NCBI GenBank assembly: GCA_001600695.1
Contig: BCKQ01000004.1
Coordinates: 1,222,255-1,286,254 of the forward strand
From: Ascoidea asiatica
Lineage: Eukaryota > Ascomycota > Saccharomycetes > Ascoideales > Ascoideaceae
Direction of reading: 5' to 3'
Length of the DNA stretch: 64,000 nucleotides
Positions 9,852-19,871 of this stretch are shown here, piece after piece. A program made the position numbers and the translations under genes. The notes under the pieces were generated by a model. That model did no database searches and was not told the origin of the DNA. It saw only the letters and a program-made list of their open reading frames with translations. Position 1 is the first letter of the stretch. Each line of letters starts with the position of its first letter.

Positions 9852-12129
9852 CTATATATTTAGAGGGCATTATTTTTTATTTGACTCGGCAAGAATTGAA
9901 CTGGAACTGAAGTCGATTTGAAGTGGATTTGAAGTGGATTTGATCTGATTTGATCTGATTTGTTGTTTGTTTGTTTATTTGTCTGTTTGTTTGTTGTTAA
10001 ATCGAAGTGATGGGTGACTGGCCAATCAAGAGACAGATCTCGATAAGAATAACAGTAGTTTTTAGCTTCATGGCTTTAAGCTTGTAGATAAGATAAGCTT
10101 ATCTAAACAAGAGTTAACTACGCAATAAATGTTTAATAGTGTTTAATTCATTTCGATTATGATCCTCCTCGTATCCTTTTAAATAAACCGGAAGAGATAT
10201 TTAATATATAAATAAAATATTTGATAGAGTAATTTAATAATGGAATAATGGAATAAAGAATTCTATTTACTTTACTTCTAGGAAAATATAGGATAGAATA
10301 TCAATATCATTAAAAAACATGTGCTTGTTCAGCCGTATGTTAAAGTAATAAAACGTTTTTTTTTTTTTTTTTTTTTTTTCATTTCAATGGTGGTAATATT
10401 ATTGAATTTTTAAAAGAATATATTTTTAGTAAATAAGAAAATGGTTAAATGATTCTATCATATTCTAACTTTGAGGAAATAAAAAGAACTTGACATATTC
10501 TTTACTGTTTGTTTCTTGTTTATCATTCTTTTGTATTGTAAATTAGTACCTTTATTGTGTTTTTATCACTCAAATAAGCCCGAAAAAGAATATTATATTT
10601 ACTAATTATTCATTATAAGAGAATTGAATAATTCATAATAATATTAATAGTAATATATTAATATTAATATTATATATTTATTACGTCAAAGGAAAATCAA
10701 TGGAAAATTATAATTTAGTAAGTAAACTAAAGGTTAAATGGACACCCGAAATTGAGCGAAATTTGAAAATAATCCGACAACAATTAGAGAATTATTAGCA
10801 AATACTTCTGATATTACGTAATCAGAAGAGAAATTAACAGAATTTATTTATTACTTTTACCGAACCGGTTCTCGTAGAGAAATACGTTAAATTCCGGTTT
10901 GGTGGGTGCCATTTAGTGGAGGTTGGGTTTTTTTTGAGCCTTATTGAGTTCCGGAGATACGGCATAGCATAAGAGAAAGACCGGTGGTACAGTCGTACGG
11001 TGGTAAGGTCGTGGCACGATACATTCTTTTTTTTACCTATTTTGGGAAATTTAGCAGACGCCAGCGGACTAAAATAAGTAACACGACACATTTCCAATTC
11101 TGGAATATTGTTTTGATTTTATTTCAATGTTACAGGGAAGACCCTTTTTGTGGTGTGAGTTCGTAAAACACCTACAATTTGAAATTAAAATAAATAAATA
11201 TGCGGGACAATGTGTATTTAAAACTATTGTAAGCGGGTTATGTCTTATCCGTTACCACCCCTGTGGGTTGTCTTGACTTTGCCTGTTACAAAGCTGTCAA
11301 TTAATAATATACTCGGAATCCGATAACTACTAGTAATTGGTTGAATTAAATTTAGTCGAGAAAATGAAAAATTTATCAGAAGAAATTTGATTTTAGTTTC
11401 AATTTTAGTTTTTTTCTTAGTTTTATTTTGTGCACAGATCAGATTTTATCAGATCTTAGAATTGTTGACGGTAGAAAGATAGGAAGATAATTAATTCAAC
11501 AAATTCAACAAAAAGATTATCTTTTAGTCATCAACTTAGTGAGGGAAAGTGATGAAGGTAACCTTGTGTCCTGTGTTTCTCGTTCCCCTCTTTCCTAATC
11601 GAGAACGAAATCTATTAAATAGAGAATAACTTCAATCAAATGAAATTAGTCTTCATTTCAATCAAATACAAGAAAAAAGTGAAGAGATTGTTATTAAATG
11701 AGAAAGATATTCACTCTACTTTAATCTCATTTATTTAACCTGGTGAAATTATTTATTGACTTCTGAAGAAAATATTGTTTTTTCTCGGGTTTCAACAAGA
11801 AATTTCCCATACTTTTTTTCTTGTTTGTTTATTTTTTACATTTGTACGTATCATTTTGATTTTGTATTGGTTAAACTTGTTATTAAAAAATGATAATCTA
11901 CACAATAAATAGCAAACAATAAACAATAAACAAAAAACAATAATTAACAAACAAAAATAATAAACAATAAAATAATCCAATGGAATTGATTTAAACAATC
12001 AAAATAATAAAGATATAAATATAAGAATTATTATCAGAAGATGAAGAATAACTATCAATTAGAATAATCTATTACCAGTTGATCCATTGTACCTAAGATT
12101 ATTATGGATCCAAAGATTAAACCAACAAC

Positions 12130-12800
12130 CATTAAGAAGGTGACCCGTAGCGGTACAGGACCGAAGGACTGATTACGGGAATTGGCAACTTCAGAAATGG
12201 GACAACAGGAAACGTTCAAATCTGTCTGATTGCTGTCTTTTTGCAGTGCAGGACTTTTTCTTCATCAAATATATTTTATGCCTGTAAACTGCAAAAGCCC
12301 ATCGGAATTTGCCCAATGAATTTATGTAATCGGAAATGGCCGCAAGAAAGCGGAAATAGTTATTTAAATGTCATAGCAACTTCTTCCCCGATATAATTGT
12401 CAGTGTCAGCTGACACTTTTTGTTTGCTAACACACTCCCGTAAGCTTCCCAATCGGGTAACGTTGCGAGCCCACCTCATGGGGCGCATCCTGGAACTACT
12501 AAAGCCAAGCTCTGTGCAGTGTTTAACTAGGATATTTCGAGGTCGGGGAAGCTTCCGGTCGTAAAGGCTTCCGGTCTGAACAGTCGGAGGTGTCGCTTGT
12601 GGACCACCCACACCCCCCTGCCATTGCATCGAGGCAGATAAAGTTGGCTACACCGCCGCAGATGAGGCGCGTGAGCCCTGCGTTGGCTCTTGCTGGCTTG
12701 GTCTGGCTCCCGAGATTGACCGCGTTGCCACTTTATTCTCTGGGTGTTTTTCTTGACAGCTGCGGTAACGGCAGGCTCCGAACGGGATCTTTTAGCTTTC
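12130..12800. other. G+C-rich island, possible structured RNA or regulatory cluster
   Basis: This is the most G+C-rich stretch of the window, in the middle of a gene-free interval. It contains a perfect 16-bp palindrome (AGTGTCAGCTGACACT, 12402-12417), a CCCG...CGGG hairpin (12437-12457) that includes CGGGTAA (12454-12460), a near-direct repeat GCTTCCGGTC (12550 and 12567) and a T-rich end from about 12788. I looked for landmarks of tRNA, U1, U2, U4, U6, U3, RNase P, SRP and 5S RNA and found none I could rely on. Confidence 0.35.
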
Positions 12801-12847
12801 TTTCTTACTTTCTTACCTTCTTGCTTTTTAACTTTTTAACCTTTTAG

Positions 12848-13457
12848 TGTAATTTTTGTAATTGGAACTGAAACAAAAACAAAAAAAAATTAAAATTTTC
12901 AATCTCGATCCAAAGAATAGGCTCTGTAATAGGCTATCAATAACTATTAACTAATAACTAATAACTAATAACTAATAACTAAACCTCCTACAATTTCCAT
13001 CAATTATGAAATTAACTATGTAAATAAAAAAAAAATATATGAAAAAAAGACTATGAAAATATTCAATTATTCCATTACTCTATCAATTCTCTCAATCTCT
13101 TTATTATTGGCTCTCTTTAGTTTACTTCAACTTTCTTTTTTTTCTCTTTTTTCTCTCTTTTGAAAAAGAAATCATACCAATATCAATATTGTATTCTTAA
13201 ATTGCTTATATTTTTTATATTTTTATTATATTATAAATATATCCATTTATTCCTTATTTATTTATTCTTCAATTCATTATTTTATTAATTTATCAATTTA
13301 TTAATTTATTACTTTATTATATTATCAAACTTATATCGTATTATAATCTTTAATTAATTACTTACTTAATTACATTCACACTTCACTTTTAATTTACTCA
13401 ATCTTATCAATAATAATACTAATAATATAATAATATAATAAATAATTATAATTAAAA
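12848..13457 (+). promoter_or_regulatory. A+T-rich upstream region of the malic enzyme gene
   Basis: AATAACTA repeats at about 12940-12985 are followed by 450 bases of A+T-rich, pyrimidine-biased sequence ending in an AATAATATAAT leader. An in-frame TAA lies a few codons before 13458, so the protein does not extend upstream. No specific factor site stands out. Confidence 0.4.
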
Positions 13458-15464
13458 ATGACTGTACTTTCAACAACTTTAGATCAAAGAAATGGTGTTT
13501 CAAATAATCCATCTGAAAATGTATCTGAATTTGAAGATGATGAACAAATTATAAATATTCATCCAAAACCAAATTCAAATTTATTAAATTTATCAAATTT
13601 ATCAATTTCTGATTTTAATAAAAATTCAAGAAATGAATCTTTTGGTTATTGTAAAAGAATTCCAATTGGTTGGAAAGCTGAACTGTTATATAGTAATAGA
13701 AAACCAAAATCAACAAGATTATCTGTTGATGGTTCAATTGAATGTGATTTAAAAGGTTTTCAAATTTTAAATTCTCCTTTATTTAATAAAGGTTCTGCTT
13801 TTACTTTAGAAGAAAGAATTGCTTTTGAATTAGAAGGTCTTTTACCTCCTCAAGTTAATACTTTAGATGAACAAGTTGAAAGAGCTTATAAACAATTATC
13901 AATGTTAAGAACTCCATTAGGTAAAAATGATTTTTGTACTTCAATGAGACAACAAAATAAAGTTTTATTTTATGAATTAGTTAGAAGACATATTAGAGAA
14001 TTATTACCAATAATTTATACTCCAACTGAAGGTGATGCAATTGCTGCTTTTTCTCATCGTTTTAGAAAACCAGAAGGTTGTTTCTTAGATATTTCTGATC
14101 CTGAATCAATTGAAAGAAGAATGTCTGTTTTTGGTCAAGATAAAGATGTTGATTATATTGTTGTTTCTGATGGTGAAGGTATTTTAGGTATTGGTGATCA
14201 AGGTGTTGGTGGTGTAAGAATTGCAATTTCAAAATTAGCTTTAATGACTTTATGTGGTGGTATTCATCCTGGTAGAGTTATTCCTGTTTGTCTTGATGTT
14301 GGTACAAATAATAAATTATTATCTGAAGATGAATTATATATGGGTAATCGTTTTCCAAGAGTTAGAGGTGAAGCTTATGATGCATTTTGTGATAGATTTA
14401 TTGATGTTATTAAAAATAGATATCCAAATGCTGTTGTTCATTTTGAAGATTTTGGTGTTTTAAATGCAAGAAATTTATTAAAAAGATATAGAAATAAAAT
14501 TTCTTGTTTTAATGATGATATTCAAGGTACTGGAGCTGTTGTAATGGCTTCAATAATTGCTGCTTTAAATTTTACAAATCGAAATTTATTAGATTCTGAA
14601 ATTTTAGTTTATGGTTCGGGTTCTGCAGGTTTAGGTATTGCTGATCAAATTGTTTCACATATGATGACTCATGGAATTTCTGAAATTGAAGCAAGATCAA
14701 AAATTCATTGTATGGATAGATATGGTTTAATATTAAATTCAATGTCTGAAAATAATTTAGCTTCAAAAGATCAATTAATTTATGCTGATAATGATGATGA
14801 TTATAAAAATATTAATACAAAATCTTTAGTTGAAATTATTGAAAAAGTTAAACCAACTGTTTTAATTGGTTGTTCAACTCAAGCAAGTGCTTTTACTGAA
14901 GAAGCTATAAGAATGATGTATAAATATAATCCAAAACCAATTGTTTTCCCATTATCTAATCCAACAAGACTTCATGAAGCTGTACCAAAAGATTTAATGG
15001 AATGGACTGATAATAATGCTTTAGTTGCAACTGGTTCTCCATTTAAACCAGTTAATGGGTTTGTATCTTCAGAAAATAATAATTGTTTTTCATTTCCAGG
15101 AATTGGTTTAGGTGCAGTTTTATCAAGATCAAAAATTATTTCAGATGAAATGGTAAGTGCTGCTGTTGATGAATTAGCAAAATTATCACCAAAAGTTAAA
15201 AATCCAAAAGCTGGTTTATTACCACCAGTTGAAGAAATTGTTTCATGTGCTTCAAGAATTGCAACTGCAGTTATTTTAAAAGCTATTGAACAAGGTTTAG
15301 CTAGAATTGAAAATGAAAGACAACCAGGTACAAATAAAAATGTTATTGTTCCAAGAGATTTTGATTCTTGTCATGAATGGGTTAAACAACAAATGTGGAA
15401 ACCAGAATATAGACCAATGATTAAAGTTGAACATAAAAAAGATATTCATACTCATCAATATTAA
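13458..15464 (+). CDS. MAE1: NAD-type malic enzyme
   Basis: Oxidative decarboxylation of malate to pyruvate. The 668-residue protein matches the family from about residue 85 to the end: LNSPLFNKGSAFTLEER, RRHIRELLPIIYTPTEGDA, VVSDGEGILGIGDQGVGG, LCGGIHPGRVIPVCLDVGTN, the metal-binding FNDDIQGTGAVV, the dinucleotide fold GSGSAGLGIADQI, and SNPTRLHEAVP. Length equals that of S. cerevisiae Mae1 (669 aa). The first 45 residues, however, are acidic and Ser/Asn-rich (MTVLSTTLDQRNG..., EFEDDEQ), without the Arg-rich amphipathic presequence of the mitochondrial enzyme, and an in-frame stop precedes the ATG. The enzyme may therefore be cytosolic. The family call is very firm; the compartment is inference. 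Confidence 0.95.
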   Translation: MTVLSTTLDQRNGVSNNPSENVSEFEDDEQIINIHPKPNSNLLNLSNLSISDFNKNSRNESFGYCKRIPIGWKAELLYSNRKPKSTRLSVDGSIECDLKGFQILNSPLFNKGSAFTLEERIAFELEGLLPPQVNTLDEQVERAYKQLSMLRTPLGKNDFCTSMRQQNKVLFYELVRRHIRELLPIIYTPTEGDAIAAFSHRFRKPEGCFLDISDPESIERRMSVFGQDKDVDYIVVSDGEGILGIGDQGVGGVRIAISKLALMTLCGGIHPGRVIPVCLDVGTNNKLLSEDELYMGNRFPRVRGEAYDAFCDRFIDVIKNRYPNAVVHFEDFGVLNARNLLKRYRNKISCFNDDIQGTGAVVMASIIAALNFTNRNLLDSEILVYGSGSAGLGIADQIVSHMMTHGISEIEARSKIHCMDRYGLILNSMSENNLASKDQLIYADNDDDYKNINTKSLVEIIEKVKPTVLIGCSTQASAFTEEAIRMMYKYNPKPIVFPLSNPTRLHEAVPKDLMEWTDNNALVATGSPFKPVNGFVSSENNNCFSFPGIGLGAVLSRSKIISDEMVSAAVDELAKLSPKVKNPKAGLLPPVEEIVSCASRIATAVILKAIEQGLARIENERQPGTNKNVIVPRDFDSCHEWVKQQMWKPEYRPMIKVEHKKDIHTHQY

Positions 15465-17019
15465 TTATCTGAAAATTTTAACTTTATTGATATCTATCTC
15501 ATTTTCTCATTTTCTTCTTATCATTTCATTTTTCCATTTTTCATTTTTCATTCAATACTTTTTCATAATTTCTCATATGGTACTATATCTATCTATTTCT
15601 TTACTTTATTTTTGCATCTTTTATTAAACTTAAAATATTCACTTGTTTTTCTTTAATCTCTTTGTATTTTTCCTACAAGTTTTGGTTAGTTTTTATATTT
15701 CTCTTTCATTTTTTATTTTTTCATTCACATAGATTTTCTACAAAATAAAATTAATAATAATAATAATAATACTTATACCTTTCATAAATGATACAAAATT
15801 GTAAAAAACTTGTAATTATTAACAGTATTTATCACTGTTTATTATATAAATTAAATAAAAATAAAAATTTAAACTGACGCCAGTTTTATGGAACTTCTGA
15901 TTTTAGTTAAATGTAATTCAATGTATGTATATGTTCACGCACGCTTATTACCCAGCGTATTCTATTTTTAAAGTGCGTGACGACAGATTTAGACGAACTG
16001 CCTACCACAGCCCGGGTAACTTTCTACTAGCTCTGTGAACGCCACAATGACAAAAATATTAAAAGGTAAAAATAAATGAAATAGAAATATATTTCATTAG
16101 GAAAAAGATAAACAAAAGTGTAAGTTGCAAAAAAAAATATCTTTCATTGTGGTCAAAATCATGTTTGTGAAATAACAACAATAATAATAATAATAGATCT
16201 TTATCTGCTAAGCATGTGCTTTTGTCGAGTGCATTAACCTTAGTCGATGGTGAAAGAGAAGAATCTCTGCTTTCTGGTCTCATTGGTATTTTTAATTATG
16301 TCAGTCTGCTAAACTTGGTGGCTGGAAATGCATGAAAACCAGGCAATGCAACTTCTGAGCCTGAATGATTTATTGGAATAATTGATCTTGAATCATTTCA
16401 AATCATTTTAAAGCTTTTCAATATACTCTTTCAAGAAGTATTTCTTAATTCTTTTGAAATAATAATTTGGTAACTGTGGAGATAATCTAGTTTAACTTAA
16501 ACGATATTGATATTAATATCGAATCAGTCGAAATCATGGATATTAAATAAAAATTAAAGTTATTCATTCATTACGCTCATTACACTTCTAATTATGTCAA
16601 TAAACTATTAAGAAAAAATGAAGAGAAATAGATCAAATAATAATTATCAATTAATTCCTTCTATTTTTTATCAATTTGAAAATAATATAAATAATCCTCG
16701 AAATGTTCTTTTTTTTAATAACTTTCAAAATTAATTTTATTATAAATAATATCAACTCAATTCATATTATTCAATTCAAATTCACTTCAATTTAATAATC
16801 TTTAATTGAAAAAAAATTATATATATAATTACTCTATCAATCACTTATATTTTCTCAAATCAAATCAAATCAAATCAATTCAATTCAATAAATTTAAAAT
16901 CAATTATAATTGCATTCACTTTAATCTAAACAAAAATAACAAACCCTTAATCACAAATTTCAATTATTAATCATTTACTAATTGAATATCAACATAATAT
17001 CTTTTCAGTAATAAGAATT
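15465..17019. other. intergenic region between malic enzyme gene and PIR copy 1
   Basis: T-rich 3' region, then a regulatory-looking core at about 15870-16030: a small hairpin AAACTG/CAGTTT (15871-15886), an 8-bp inverted repeat TCACGCAC (15935-15942) / GTGCGTGA (15973-15980) enclosing TTACCCA, and CGGGTAAC at 16013-16020. The remainder is A+T-rich PIR promoter ending in ATCAA repeats near 16860. The frame at 16059-16283 is not supported as a gene. Confidence 0.5.
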
Positions 17020-18358
17020 TAAAAATGAAGTTATCTTGTTCAATCTTAACTTCAATTGCTTTATTAATAATATCTTCAAAAGCTGCTTATATTCCTTCTG
17101 ATCCATGGACAACTTTAACTCCAAGTGATACTTTATCAAATGGTTTAACAAATTATGCATCTTCATTCGGTATTGAAATTGTTACAATTTCAAATAATAC
17201 TTTAGTTAAAAGAGATGTATCTCAAATTACAGATGGTCAAATTCAAGCTGCAACTTCAACTTCAACAACTTCTATTTCTTTAACTACAATCACTTCTGCA
17301 GCTCCAGTAAGTCAAATTGGTGATGGTCAAATACAAGCTACAACTGCAACACCTGCTCAAGTTGTTTCTCAAATTGGTGATGGACAAATTCAAGCAACAA
17401 CTGCTACTCCTGTTTCCACTACAGCTGAAGTTGTAAGTCAAATTGGTGATGGTCAGATACAAGCTACAACAGCTACTACTGTGGCAACTACTGCAGAAGT
17501 AGTCTCACAAATCGATGATGGACAAATACAAGCTACTACTGCCACTTCTGTCGCTACAACTGCTGAAGTTGTTTCACAAATTGGAGATGGTCAAATTCAA
17601 GCTACTACTGCTACCACAGCTCAAGTTGTAAGTCAAATTGGAGATGGTCAAATACAAGCAACAACCGCAACCACTGCTCAAGTTGTTTCACAAATTGGTG
17701 ATGGACAAATTCAAGCTACCACTGCCACCACTGCCACCACAGCTCAAGTAGTATCTCAAATCGGCGACGGTCAAATACAAGCAACTACAGCTACAACTGA
17801 AACTACTGCTCAAGCAGTTTCTCAAATCAATGATGGTCAAATTCAAGCAACTACTTTAACTTCATCTTATATCACTCCAACAGCTTCTGCTGCTTCTCAA
17901 ATAACTGATGGTCAAGTCCAAGCTACAACTGGAACAACCTCAACTACATCAACTAATACTGCCTCAACTTCAGATTCCGCAGAAACTATTGGATCATTTT
18001 CTCATGATGTTTCATGTAATACTAATTCTACATTATCAATGACTTTAAGTAATGGAATTTTATCAGATTCAAAAGGTAGAATTGGTTCAATTGTTGCAAA
18101 TAGACAATTTCAATTTGATGGTCCTCCACAAGCTGGTGCTATTTATGCTGCTGGTTGGTCTGTTAATCCAGAAACTGGTTATTTAACAATTGGTACAAAT
18201 GATGAATTTTATCAATGTTTAAGTGGTAATTTTTATAATTTATATGATCAAGATATTGGATCTGTTTGTTATCCTGTTCATTTAAAAATTGTTGATTTAA
18301 TTACCTGTTAATTAACTTAACTTACTTTATTCTTTATCTTATTCTTTTTTGTCTTATT
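17020..18358 (+). repeat. near-identical duplicated block, copy 1 (PIR coding region plus 47 bp)
   Basis: This block matches 37598-38936 in the same orientation at a constant offset of 20578 bp. The only difference noticed is C at 17860 versus T at 38438. Similarity starts five bases before the ATG and stops abruptly after GTCTTATT, 47 bases past the stop codon. Sequence outside the block is largely different. Confidence 0.93.
17025..18311 (+). CDS. PIR-family cell wall protein, copy 1
   Basis: Secreted structural protein that is attached to beta-1,3-glucan by an alkali-sensitive ester formed from a Gln in the PIR repeat. The 428-residue product has a signal peptide (1-20), a Kex2 site (KR at 62-63), eleven PIR units of the form [12 protein letters not shown] separated by Thr/Ala-rich linkers (about 65-300), and the C-terminal PIR domain with the exact cysteine spacing C-x66-C-x16-C-x12-C ending at the final residue. 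The three variant units are SQITDGQ (first and last) and SQIDDGQ/SQINDGQ within. It is identical to the product at 37603-38889 except Thr versus Ile in the LTSSYI linker. Which S. cerevisiae PIR it corresponds to cannot be told. Confidence 0.96.
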   Translation: MKLSCSILTSIALLIISSKAAYIPSDPWTTLTPSDTLSNGLTNYASSFGIEIVTISNNTLVKRDVSQITDGQIQAATSTSTTSISLTTITSAAPVSQIGDGQIQATTATPAQVVSQIGDGQIQATTATPVSTTAEVVSQIGDGQIQATTATTVATTAEVVSQIDDGQIQATTATSVATTAEVVSQIGDGQIQATTATTAQVVSQIGDGQIQATTATTAQVVSQIGDGQIQATTATTATTAQVVSQIGDGQIQATTATTETTAQAVSQINDGQIQATTLTSSYITPTASAASQITDGQVQATTGTTSTTSTNTASTSDSAETIGSFSHDVSCNTNSTLSMTLSNGILSDSKGRIGSIVANRQFQFDGPPQAGAIYAAGWSVNPETGYLTIGTNDEFYQCLSGNFYNLYDQDIGSVCYPVHLKIVDLITC

Positions 18359-19100
18359 TTTTTTGGTTTTTAATGGTTCTATTTTATCAGTAATTTTTTT
18401 ATACTGATTTTAAATATTATTTGTCATGGTTATGATATTTTTTTGGTGATTCTAACAGGGTTAATTTCTCATTCCAAATTTTTTTTATTTTTTATTACTA
18501 TTTCTTTGTTTTAAAACATTTAAAGGCAAGGTCGGCTGCATTTATGGATTAGAATTTCTAATAATATTACTTTTTTTTTTCTTCTTTCTTATCTTTTAAT
18601 TCATATAGATATATATTCAATACATTTAGCTTTATAATTAAAGCTTTTGCAAAATAATTAATTGTAGTATTTTTATTATTTATTTAAAACTGTATAATGT
18701 AAATAAAGTTTAGAATGATAGAAAATTAAGATTTAAGTTTAGGTATTGCTAATAAAGATTTAGATCTCTTATCCGTGATCCGGGCCATGGAGCTAGTTTT
18801 GAATTATTAAAGTTTAAATATATAAAAAATGAGCAATCATCAAAAATCATAGCAAATAAAAAATGAAATGAAATAATTATAGAACTAAAAAAGGATAAAA
18901 AGAAGATAATAAATATTTTTTTGTTAATTAATTGTTATTTAATTATTGATAAATTGTTATTTAATTGTTGATTGATTAATTGTTACTAATCTAAGATGAT
19001 TTATATATATATATATTTATATGTTTATTTAATAAAATATATTAAAAATACAGTTTACTATCAATTTTGTCAAATAATAGGTTATTTTTATATATATAAA
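18359..19100. other. intergenic region downstream of PIR copy 1
   Basis: T-rich 3' sequence, then A+T-rich DNA leading into the unknown gene at 19101. TATATATATAT at 19005-19015 is a possible TATA region. Nothing else recognised. Confidence 0.4.
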
Positions 19101-19871
19101 ATGGAATTTGGTGAATTATTTATAGATTTTAAAATTTCAATTAATGAAAAAGAATTTAAATTAGATAAATATGATATAATCAAAGGAAATAAAAAGAATG
19201 AAATGAATGAGAAAGATAATGAAGATGATAAAAATGCCAAGAAACGAAAAAAAGTAAAAAATTTAGATAAAATTAATAAATTACCAACAAGAGATAAATT
19301 AATTAAAGAAATTAAAAGAATAAGAACAAAAACTCAAAAGAAGAATAAAATTTTTAAAGTTTTAAAAGTTAAAGTAAATTCAAATTTAAATTCAAATTCA
19401 ATTTCAAATTCAAATTCAAATTCAAATACAATTTTTAAACCATTTAAATTAATTGGTGAATCATTTTTAAATCCAAATAGAAATTCAATTTTTAATTCAA
19501 GTGATATTAATATTAATTTAAATAAATTAAAAAATGAGAATTTAATTATAAAAACTTTAAATTTTAATACATTGAAAAGAATTTTTATTAATAATAATAA
19601 TAAAAATATTGAAGATTTTAAAAATTTTAAAAGTTTTAAAATGGAAAATGATAAAAATGATATTTTTTTAAAAAATTATAGAAATGAAGTAACTAAAGAT
19701 ATTAAAAGGTTTAATAATATAAAATTATCAATTTTTAAAAAGGAAAATGATTTAAATATCAATGAAAATGGATATTTTATAAGAACTTTGGAAATGAAAA
19801 AAGAGAAAAAAAATGTTCTTTTAAAGAAAGCAATTTTTAGAAGTTATTTACAAAAAAAGTTTGAAAAGTGA
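19101..19871 (+). CDS. unknown Lys/Asn-rich basic protein
   Basis: A 256-residue protein from the ATG at 19101. The frame is open from an earlier ATG at 18996, but the added 35 residues are Tyr/Ile-rich translation of TATATA sequence, so 19101 is preferred. Visible features: a short N-terminal block (MEFGELFIDFKISINEKEF), a basic nuclear-localisation-like segment (KKRKKVKNLDKINK), a Lys/Arg-rich helix (DKLIKEIKRIRTKTQKKNK), an Asn/Ser repeat, and a highly charged C-terminal helix. The composition suggests a nuclear or nucleolar protein; no family is recognised and no function is assigned. Confidence 0.5.
   Translation: MEFGELFIDFKISINEKEFKLDKYDIIKGNKKNEMNEKDNEDDKNAKKRKKVKNLDKINKLPTRDKLIKEIKRIRTKTQKKNKIFKVLKVKVNSNLNSNSISNSNSNSNTIFKPFKLIGESFLNPNRNSIFNSSDININLNKLKNENLIIKTLNFNTLKRIFINNNNKNIEDFKNFKSFKMENDKNDIFLKNYRNEVTKDIKRFNNIKLSIFKKENDLNINENGYFIRTLEMKKEKKNVLLKKAIFRSYLQKKFEK

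Larger units (their letters stand above)
9319..13457. other. 4.1 kb gene-free region between RPL5 and the malic enzyme gene
   Basis: No credible coding sequence on either strand; open frames at 9703, 10834, 10984, 11792, 12360 and 12590 have no recognisable protein character. Contents from left to right: the RPL5 promoter (to about 9900); short T/G-rich direct repeats (9920-9990); a 24-base T run (10356-10379); a G+C-richer patch with a perfect GAACCGGTTC palindrome (10862-10871); a markedly G+C-rich island (about 12130-12800); AATAACTA tandem repeats (about 12940-12985); and a T-rich leader to the malic enzyme gene. Such length is unusual for a yeast with gaps mostly below 1 kb. Confidence 0.6.

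Noticed and set aside
12360-12847. Two frames (minus 12360-12629, plus 12590-12847) in the G+C island
   Set aside because: Their length is explained by low stop-codon frequency in G+C-rich DNA; no recognisable protein.
18996-19100. N-terminal extension of the unknown basic protein
   Set aside because: The 35 residues are Tyr/Ile translation of TATATA promoter-like DNA; the ATG at 19101 is better.
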